Shown here piece after piece: positions 56,561 to 64,000 of a DNA stretch of 64,000 nt (position 1 is the first letter of the stretch; every line of letters starts with the position of its first letter). Both the position numbers and the translations under genes were made by a program. This stretch comes from Calamus simplicifolius (Eukaryota > Streptophyta > Magnoliopsida > Arecales > Arecaceae): NCBI GenBank assembly GCA_900491605.1, contig UESW01003903.1, positions 1,348,223 through 1,412,222 on the forward strand. The letters run 5' to 3'. The notes under the pieces are model-generated. The model worked only from the letters and a program-made list of their open reading frames with translations, did no database searches and was not told the DNA's origin.

Positions 56561-58626
56561 TGTCTTCGAGAGATACTCCTGCTACATCAAGGCCAGATGA
56601 TTCTCCTTACATTCCATCTCTGATAGAGGGTCATCTGTGGTGCATCATGTAATAACTCTACTTTAAACTTATCTTATTTGGCTATATTTCTTTATGTTAT
56701 TTTGCACTAATTTAGTTTATTATGTTTTGCAGCTACGTCATCAAAGAAGAAGGGCCGAGGTTCTGCTTACGGATATAAGTCCGCGCATCTGATTGATACG
56801 CGTCATGGATAGAAGTTGCCTATTCTTCTGCTACCTAAGTTGGACGACCATTAGGAGAGTTTCGCTCCGAGTTTCTGACCGAGATAGAAGTGGTTGTACG
56901 TGACATGGCACCACTTGCGGTCAAAAGTGGAGTGGGATCACTAATGCACAGAAAGCACCTATGATCGATCGACTTCAGGTCAGTATAATTGTATTGATTA
57001 CTTTAGATTACTTTTAACGTACTTAATATACCTTATAACTTTTATAATTTATATATATATTTGTAGGAGAAGTTCGATCTTAATATAAATTTAGATCATA
57101 TTAAAAAAGGTATTGAGTTTCAAATGAATAAAGTATAATGAGAATTTAGATATCAGCTTTATATACACTTCATTAGTCACGGTGGATACAAGTGTGAGCT
57201 TAGCAAAGCAAAATAAGCTATCTCGTATCTCGCAGAGTGATTGGACTTTCTATGTGATTATTTTTATTCAGATGAGTATAAGGTAAATACATCCATAGAA
57301 ATATTTTAAAAGTTTATAATTTTTATAAACTCATGTAACCATTTCCATTAATTCTTTGATGTAGAAAAAAATCAGAAACAAATAAATCTAATCAAAAATT
57401 ACAACCATATGCTGCTCTCACTGGATCGAAGTCTATACCGGCTCACTCTTATGATATGGTAAGGAATACTGTGAACCTAGTGCTTTTATATTTATGTATT
57501 GTGTGGTTTGGTATTGTTGTAGTTGACTTGACCTTTTTGTAGATCAATAAGGTCAGTAAGCTAATTATAAATTAGCAGTTTTAGTAAATCACTTAATTCC
57601 GAATATGTTGTAAATAATGTTAATATTTAATTTTGTACTATTAATTGAATGTTAATAATTATTACATTGATACATTGATACATTGTATTAGATTATTATA
57701 TTGATACATTGATACATTGATAATTGTATTAAATTATTACATTGATACATTGATACATTGTATTAGATTTTACATTAATATATTGATACATTAATATATA
57801 GATAATTGTATTAGATTATTACATTGATACATTGATAATTGTATTAGATTATTATATTGATACATTGTATTAGATTATTACATTGATACATTATACATTG
57901 ATAATTGTATTAGATTATTACATTAATACGTTGATACATTGATACATTGTATTAGATTATTACATTGATACATTGATACATTGTATTAGATTATTACATT
58001 GATACATTGATAATTGTATTAGATTATTATCTTAAATTATTATCTTAAATTATTATTGTTTCTTTTCAGAGAGATTCTGTCACGGGAGAGGAGCCATCAA
58101 GACTATCTTTGGAATACTCTTCATTTTGACAAAAAGAAGAATCAATGGATAAATAAAAAAGCTGAAGAAACCCATGTAAGTTTTATCAATTAAAATATAA
58201 TATTTTTGAATGTAATGTTTTATACTAAACATATTGATTTTGTTTTTTTTCATTGCAGGCACAGTTAGTAGAGCGACTTTCCTCACAGGACTTTACAGCA
58301 AACCAATCAATGAGGATATCATTTTTTAGGAGGTTTTAGGCGCTAATATGGTTATAAAAGGGGATGGGGTCCACTACCGAAGGGTACATCGAGAATTAAG
58401 GTAGTTCTTCATCTTTGAAAACTCACAATTAATGTTGAACTATATGAGTGCCAAGAGCTTATCGCTCAGCAAGAGGATAAGCTCACTCAACAACAGAATA
58501 AGCTCACTCAGCAAAAGAAGACCATCCAGGATCTAAAGGCGACGACTGTTGAGCTCACTACTTTCATGCGACAGCTAGTGCCTGGATATCGTCCTAGTGG
58601 ATCCCAGCAAACCTTACCTCCATAGT
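56561..58626 (+). pseudogene. CACTA second gene (Ptta/En-Spm type), multi-exon
   Basis: Exon-like blocks: MSSRDTPATSRPDDSPYIPS (56561-56651); STSSKKKGRGSAYGYKSAHL after a TTTTGCAG acceptor (about 56733-56977, ending LQ/GTCAGT); EKFDLNINLDHIKKGIEFQM through WLDFLCDYF-like sequence (57067-57280); SNQKLQPYAALTGSKSIPAH (about 57362-57460); ILSRERSHQDYLWNTLHFDK, NQWINKKAEETH (58070-58175); AQLVERLSSQDFTANQ (from 58259); and a Gln-rich coiled coil ending RPSGSQQTLPP at 58626. The HTGSKS-like block followed by LW..HF.KK...W is characteristic of the family, which binds subterminal repeats and assists transposition. Many stops and shifts mean it is dead. Exon ends are approximate. Confidence 0.75.
57640..58030. 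repeat. Minisatellite in a CACTA intron
   Basis: Irregular repeats of GATACATTGATACATTGTAT and TAGATTATTACATT. They fall between two coding blocks of the second gene, hence intronic. Confidence 0.88.
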
Positions 58627-58829
58627 ACATGTATTTTTTTTTAATTATGTATTTTTAAAAATATTGTATATGATGATTTTATTGAAATGAATGAAAATTT
58701 TATTAATTTTTTATGAAACTTTTATATTAGAAAATTATTTCTAATATCATTGCTTTAATATTATATTATATATTGTAATAGGTGTAAAACAAAAAATATT
58801 AAAATAAAATTTTAATATTTTTTAATTTA

Positions 58830-59250
58830 AATAAAAACTTATTACGGTGACTTATTTTCACCGTAATATCAAAAAAAGTTGTTGTAATAAGTTTTTATTT
58901 AAATTTTAAAAATATTTAAAACTTATTACGATGACTTATTTTTGCCGTAATAGGTATTACGGCAAAAATAAGTCGCCGTAATAAGTTTTTATTTAAATTT
59001 TAAAAATATTTAAAACTTATTACGGTGACTTATTTTCGTCGTAATATGTAGATATTACGGCAAAAATAAGTTGTCGTAATAAGTTTTATTTAAATTAATT
59101 TTTTTTAAAATATATAATGACACTATGGTTTCGCCAATAGGTTATTACAAACAAGTTATTACACGAATTTGAAACGTATTATAACAAATTTTTTTATCGT
59201 CGTAATAACTTATTATGGCGACTTTTGTACTTATTGCGATTATCATAATA
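58830..59250. repeat. CACTA right subterminal inverted repeats
   Basis: Direct and inverted copies of CTTATTACGGTGACTTATTT and TATTACGGCAAAAATAAG. The core TTATTACGRYGA matches the left-side tandem repeats at 27.5-28.3 kb. Confidence 0.85.
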
Positions 59251-59262
59251 AATCATTTTCGG

Positions 59263-59440
59263 CCCATAAAAACGTCAATGGCTCGGTCCATAATGGCCTT
59301 AAAAGGCCTAATAGCCGTTACTTACCAAATTAATTGTTTGGGCCATTTCTAAACGTTGGTGAACGTTTCCTTTTTTTTACTTTTTCCAACAAATAAAACA
59401 TTTTTATAAAATTTTTAAAAATTTTATATTATTGGAAGTA
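59263..59440 (-). repeat. Fragment of the LTR-like repeat seen at 25.5 kb
   Basis: CGGCCCATAAAAACGTCAAT, then GCTCGGTCCATAATGGCC, corresponds to 25525-25640. The match begins abruptly where the CACTA repeats stop, and the TATA part is missing. Confidence 0.55.
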
Positions 59441-60120
59441 ATATTAGAATCGATCTAGCTTATGGTCATCCGAATTAAAAGATACATGAGTTCTACTATG
59501 TCTTTGATTTGGTTGGACTTGAACCTAAATTTTAAATTTAAATTTAGATTTAAATCTTTGGTCTAATAAATATGCCAATAGTAGAATATGAGAAATATAT
59601 GAGAATATCTACTGACGTGGGTTTAGTTTTACATTCATTATATATTATAAAAAATAAAATATTTATATAAAATCAAAAAGGTTAAATAATATTTTCTAAT
59701 TAATTTTTTTAAGATAATAAATTGTTGCATAATATGTTTATATTTAAAAAAATTTAATAGCAAATATTACGTCACCTTGCTGCTGTATAATAAGCAGGCT
59801 AAGTACGTGGACACCAGTACACCTCATATAAATTATATATTATCTATAAATGAAGTGTTTCGCATGTAAGACGAGAAGAGGGTGTGACAAATTGGCAGGC
59901 ATCGTTCAAAAATTATATACTGCTATGATTTCTCGTTCATCATGGTTTCCTGATTGGACGTTAAGTTTTCGAAAATGTTTTTGCCCCATCAAATGACACG
60001 TTTCTGACTTTTGCTTCTTTCCACAAACTAAAATAAGCCAACTAATTAATACTTTATAGCATAATTTAAAAAATAATATGCCAATGAAAGAGGAATTCAT
60101 TTATGAAAATCTCCAAGAAT
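59441..60120. other. AT-rich stretch, no gene recognised
   Basis: No coding region and no transposon ends seen. The LINE begins at its right edge. Confidence 0.5.
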
Positions 60121-61073
60121 TTGTTTGAATTGTGCCCGCTACACCTGCGAGGTCATTACTCTCTTCCAGCGTGATCAGATGAGGATAGCTCTGCTTCTGA
60201 TTCAATGTTTGGGCCATGGATTGTTGCAATCAGGCAGGAGGGTTGCTTCTGTTTCTCAGTCTGCTAGGATGGGGAAGTCCCAGATGAAGCCTTCATCGTT
60301 AATCCATGATTCTGTTTCCCCATCTGCTAAGGATGGGCTTCGTCCTGGGACTAAGATCGTGTGATGGTTGGATGTCCCCGTCTAAGGTGGCTCGTCGGAG
60401 CTCCTCTGCAGCCCATAAGGAGGTGATAGATCTGGGAACTGTGCCAAGCCAATCTGGGATTAATAAGGACCGGAATTCTCCAGGGAAGGAGGGCGTGCGG
60501 TTTTGTCTGGCCGTGCCGGTTTGAAGGGTGCTGATAAGGTGCTGCAGTCAGCTGATAAGGAGGGCTCCCAGATTCTAATCTGAACATTTCTGTGTTAACT
60601 AAAAATCCATTTTCCTCACTTGGGTTGGATCCGGGTGCTGAAGGCATTATGGATTGTAGGGATGGTTTTTCGGGTTCCTTGAAGCGGGCCAGACCGGAGG
60701 TATCCTTGTCTCCAAGGTCTTTTCCCAAACCGGTGGTTCGAAAGGTGAAAGGCAAGGCTCCTTCGGCGAAAAAAGGGGGCTCAATTTATTATCTCCAGTC
60801 AGCTCGACCTATCCCAGTGTGGCCAGGATGATGGCCTGGTGTTGGTAAGGTCACATTCTGATTGGGGTAATAGATCTTCCCTGGAGGCTGTCGCTGGAGA
60901 TACTGATGGTCAGGGATCAGGATCCTTGTCCGATGTATCTGTCATTGAGTCGGAAGGGCCACTGGGCTGTTCAGTTCTGATGTCTGATGAAGGCTCCCTG
61001 ATGGAAGGGGGTACTGCTGATAGTATTATGTTAGAGGACCAGGGAGAGATCCCAGTTTCCCCCAGCTTGTAAA
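60121..61073 (+). pseudogene. LINE ORF1, C-terminal part
   Basis: The block FGPWIVAIRQEG (about 60208-60243) corresponds to the GPWM.V.RR motif that follows the zinc knuckle in plant LINE ORF1 proteins. A decayed knuckle (CPLHLRGHYSLPA) precedes it. The remainder is the variable, Ser/Gly-rich tail in shifting frames (LGLDPGAEGIMD, VVRKVKGKAPSAKKG) that ends at TAA just before the ORF2 ATG. ORF1 binds the LINE RNA. Confidence 0.65.
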
Positions 61074-64000
61074 ATGAAGATTTTACTTTGGAATGTGAGA
61101 GGAGCTCGAAAGCCATCATTTCGCTCCTCTTTTGGAAGATTATTACAGTTATATAATTTTGACATATGTGTCCTTTTGGAAACCAAGTTGTCGGGTGATA
61201 GTTTGGCCCGGTTTCGTAGGCAGATTGCCCGATCTTGGTCCTCTTACGCTGTGGAGGCTGATGGTCTGTCTGGAGGTATTTTGGCTATTTGGCGTACCTC
61301 TGCTGTTACGATTGATGCTTTTCACCAATGTAGTCAGCAGATTAGCCTGGTTGTCTCTGAGGGTACTTCTGACCCCTGGCTCCTATCGGCGGTCTATGCT
61401 AGTATAGACTATCGGGAAAGAAGGGTTCTTTGGTCTGAACTAAGTTCCCTTCTTGCTCAAGGTCTTCCTTCTATTATTGCTGGGGATTTCAACTGCATCA
61501 CTGAGGCCAACGAGAAACATGGAGGTAGAAGGGTTACAGGCTCAGCTGATATCAGTGAATTTAGATCCTTTATTGCTTCTGCTGGATTGATGGATTTGGG
61601 GTACTCGGGACCCCAATTTACCTGGTGTAATAATCGTCAGGGGTCTGCCCGGCTTTGGAGAGGCTGGATAGAGCTATGGCAACGGCTCAGTGGCTTCATT
61701 TGTTCCCTGCGGTTTCGTCACTCACCTCTCTAGGATCACTTCTGATCATTGCCCAATTTTGATCTCCACAGAGGTTGACCAGTACCAACGCAAGCAGTTT
61801 AGATTTGAGCAGTTTTGGACTGCCTACTCTGCAGCTCGTACTATTATTTCTCAGATCTGGCATCTTCCTGTCAGGGTTAATGTTGTTTATCGGTTATCTC
61901 ATCGCCTTAAGATGGCCAGGCATAGATTATCCAGATGGAATAGACTGGAGCTGGGGGATTTGGTTAGACAAATTGAACAAGTTGAAAATGATATTTGTGT
62001 CTTACATGCTAAGGAAGATCTGGATGGTTTTCTGTTGGACTCGATCTCTATTCTTTCTGGGATAAGCTTGCTCAGCATCACTCTCTCCTTCGGCAGCAGG
62101 AGGTGTATTGGTGGCAGAGGTCCATGTTTCAGTGGATCCGTGATGGTGACCGTAATACCAGATTCTTTCACCAGGCAACCTTGAAGCGACGTGCAGCTAA
62201 TAGGATCTAGAAATTACTTGATGATAAGGGGATTATTTGCGAGGACACCCACTCTATTAGGGACCTGCTTCTTCATTTTTTTCAGTCTAGATGGGTTGAG
62301 TCCTCAGGTGAGGGGGGCCCGGTTATTCCAGTTCCGGTCACTGGGAAGGTCTCTTCTTTGGATAATAGTATGCTTGTCAGATCTATTACAGCGGAAGAGA
62401 TTAGGATGGCCCTTTGGGAGCTCGCTCCGGATAAGGCCCCTGGTCCTGATGGGTTCCCGCCTTTCTTTTACCGTCATTACTGGGATATTGTTGGGCATGA
62501 GGTGGTCTTGGCTATTCAGATGGTATTCCAATCTAAACATATTCATGTGGAATGGAATCAAACATTTATTTCTTTGGTGCCCAAGCGATCTGATGCCTCT
62601 CTTCCGCACATTTTCGACCTATTAGTCTTTGCACTACTCTATATAAGGTCTGTGCCCGTCTTCTAGCTTGCCGCCTTTGTTTGGGGATTCCTCGCCTCAT
62701 TTCGGCTGAACAGGGGGCATTTATTAGAGGGAGGTCCATTTCTGATAATGTCCTCATAGCCCAGGAGTTTATGCATGATCTCCAAAGAGCTCTAGTCAGA
62801 AATTACCTTATGGCTGTCAAACTTGATATGGAGAGAGCCTATGATAGACTGAGCTGGGCCTTTTTTACCGCACTCTTCTGGAGTTTGGGTTCGACGGATT
62901 GTTCATTGAGTGGATCATGGCTTGCATTCAGAGGCCGACTTTTTCTCTGATCATTAATGGGAGTCCGACGGAGTTTTTTCACTCTTCTGTGGGGATTCGG
63001 CAGGGATGCCCTCTATCTCCTTTGCTGTTTATTCTAGCTGTGGATGATCTTTCACGTGCTTTCTATCAGGCACAGTTAGACCAGAGGATTGTCCCGTTTA
63101 TGGCTGGATCAGAGGGCCCTCTGGTCTCTCGATCATCTTCTTTTTGCGGACGATTGTATCTTCCTTGGCCAGGCTTCCATTGATAATGCGGCTTCATTCC
63201 ATTCTATTATTCAGCGGTATTGTCAGGCTTCGGGACAGAAGGTCAACTTTCTTAAGTCCTCTATATGTTTCAGCCCGAAGACTTCTAGGTCTATCAGGGA
63301 AGCCATTATTAATTTATCGAGTATTTCTACTCAGACTGATAGGTTTATGTATTTGGGGATCCATATCACGGGGAGACCCCCCGGTGTTCTGACTACTATG
63401 AGCTTGAGAGGAGGGTCCGTCAGCGTTTGGAGGGGTGGCAGGTTACTGGCCTTTCGATGATGGCTAGAGTTATTATTATCCGCTCGGTTCTCTCCTCTCT
63501 TCCCCTGTACCTCCTATCAAACATTGTCCTTCTGATTACCAGCCTTAAGAGGATTGAGAGATGTTTCCGTGATTTTCTTTGGGCTTCTATGCAAGAAGGT
63601 CATGGTACTCATCTATTATCCTGGGATTCAGTCTGTATGCCTATCCAAGAAGGTGGGCTCGGGATCCAGTCTCTGATTATCAGAAGGGAAGCCCTTCTTG
63701 CTAGACATGCTTCTAGGTTCCTATTGGAGCCGCATTGTCTCTGGAGCTCTCTGATGCGAGCTAGATATGGTGCCTGGTCGTCGGCCTTACATAGCTGATC
63801 GCCTCGGGGTTGCTCCTCTTTTTGGAGGGAAGTGTGTCGGTTTGGTCAGACTATTATGGGTCACATATCATGGATGATTGGAGATGGATCATCGATCGAT
63901 GTTATTCAGGACATCTGAATTTCTGAGCTTCCTCTCTCTCGATGGCCCTCATTTATTAGTATTGATATCCCTTCCAGTTTAAGGGTTAAGGATCTGATTT
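61074..64000 (+). pseudogene. LINE ORF2: endonuclease and reverse transcriptase
   Basis: ATG at 61074 opens MKILLWNVRGARKPSF. Endonuclease motifs: NVRGA, LLETKLSG, IIAGDFNCI, LGYSGPQFTWCNNR and TSDHCPILI (61738-61764, after a frameshift near 61670). RT motifs: APDKAPGPDGFPPFF (about 62424), FRPISLCTTLYKV (about 62613), SAEQGAFIRGRSISDN, VKLDMERAYDRLSW, VGIRQGCPLSPLLF (62985-63030) and LLFADDCIFL with the catalytic FADD at 63143-63154. The thumb region and MIGDGSSIDVIQD lead towards the C-terminal zinc region at the window edge. Frameshifts lie near 61670, 62090, 62620, 62890, 63110 and 63400, and a stop near 63798. Confidence 0.9.

Larger units (their letters stand above)
27412..59262 (+). 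mobile_element. CACTA transposon (decayed), host of two nested retrotransposons
   Basis: The components are subterminal repeats with a TTATTACGRYGA core at both sides (27478-28315 and 58830-59250), a CACTA transposase gene (42519-45956, resuming at 56346) and the Ptta-type second gene (56561-58626), all plus strand and in the usual CACTA order. A gypsy element (28562-40841) and a copia element (45962-56345) interrupt it; without them it would be about 9.2 kb. The left end may be the degenerate CATTACTAGGCAAG at about 27412, which is repeated near 27463. The right inverted end is not found and seems deleted. Both genes carry stops and frameshifts, so the element is dead. Confidence 0.72.
60121..64000 (+). 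mobile_element. L1-type LINE, 5' truncated, running off the window
   Basis: Contains the end of ORF1 and most of ORF2 (endonuclease, RT, start of the C-terminal zinc region). ORF1 starts inside its zinc-knuckle area, so the 5' end is missing, as is usual when reverse transcription stops early. The poly-A tail would be beyond 64000. Many frameshifts are present. Confidence 0.87.

Noticed and set aside
1..64000. tRNA, rRNA or other structured RNA genes
   Set aside because: I saw no cloverleaf boxes or conserved rRNA segments on reading. A tRNAscan run would be needed to exclude a degenerate copy.

Overview
The window is nuclear DNA of a flowering plant. The evidence is a plant DEAD-box helicase start, a plant PADRE-domain (DUF4228) gene, GT-AG introns, and four typical plant transposon classes: Ty3/gypsy of the Tat type, Ty1/copia, CACTA and L1-type LINE. 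A monocot, perhaps a palm, is my guess from the GC-rich host exons and the look of the repeats; nothing here proves it. The 677-base run of N (17690-18366) marks a draft assembly.

Layout. 1-7.7 kb: AT-rich DNA with a small ubiquitin-like ORF (4426-4662, +) and the first two exons of an RH20-type RNA helicase (7043-6625, -), whose remaining exons are not visible. 7.69-17.22 kb: a non-autonomous LTR retrotransposon (element 1). It keeps LTRs, a duplicated leader and the C-terminal end of integrase, and is filled with about 4.5 kb of hairpin-forming tandem repeats. 18.4-19.5 kb: the 3' end of a CACTA transposon cut by the assembly gap. 19.5-27.4 kb: mostly gene-free, with one convincing intact host gene, the PADRE-domain gene at 23004-23462 (+), and an LTR-like sequence at 25.2-26.4 kb.

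27.4-59.3 kb is a nest. A decayed CACTA transposon (+) is split by a 12.3-kb Tat-type gypsy element (28562-40841, -) and by a 10.4-kb copia element (45962-56345, -). The copia has a clean 5-bp target duplication, ATGAG, inside the CACTA transposase gene. 60.1-64 kb is a 5'-truncated, frameshifted L1-type LINE (+) that runs off the window.

Relationships. Element 1 shares LTR ends, leader, polypurine tract and integrase tail with the gypsy element, so it looks like a deletion derivative of that superfamily. Both carry tandem arrays built on the same small inverted repeat, CTCGG-loop-CCGAG, at many different period lengths. The gypsy also carries plus-strand (antisense) ORFs, two of them with similarly spaced G-box and TATA motifs. 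The copia carries an extra sense ORF after pol, preceded by repeats resembling those in its own LTR U3. No transposon-encoded protein here is intact; all show frameshifts or stops. These antisense and extra ORFs and the hairpin arrays are the parts most worth a second look.
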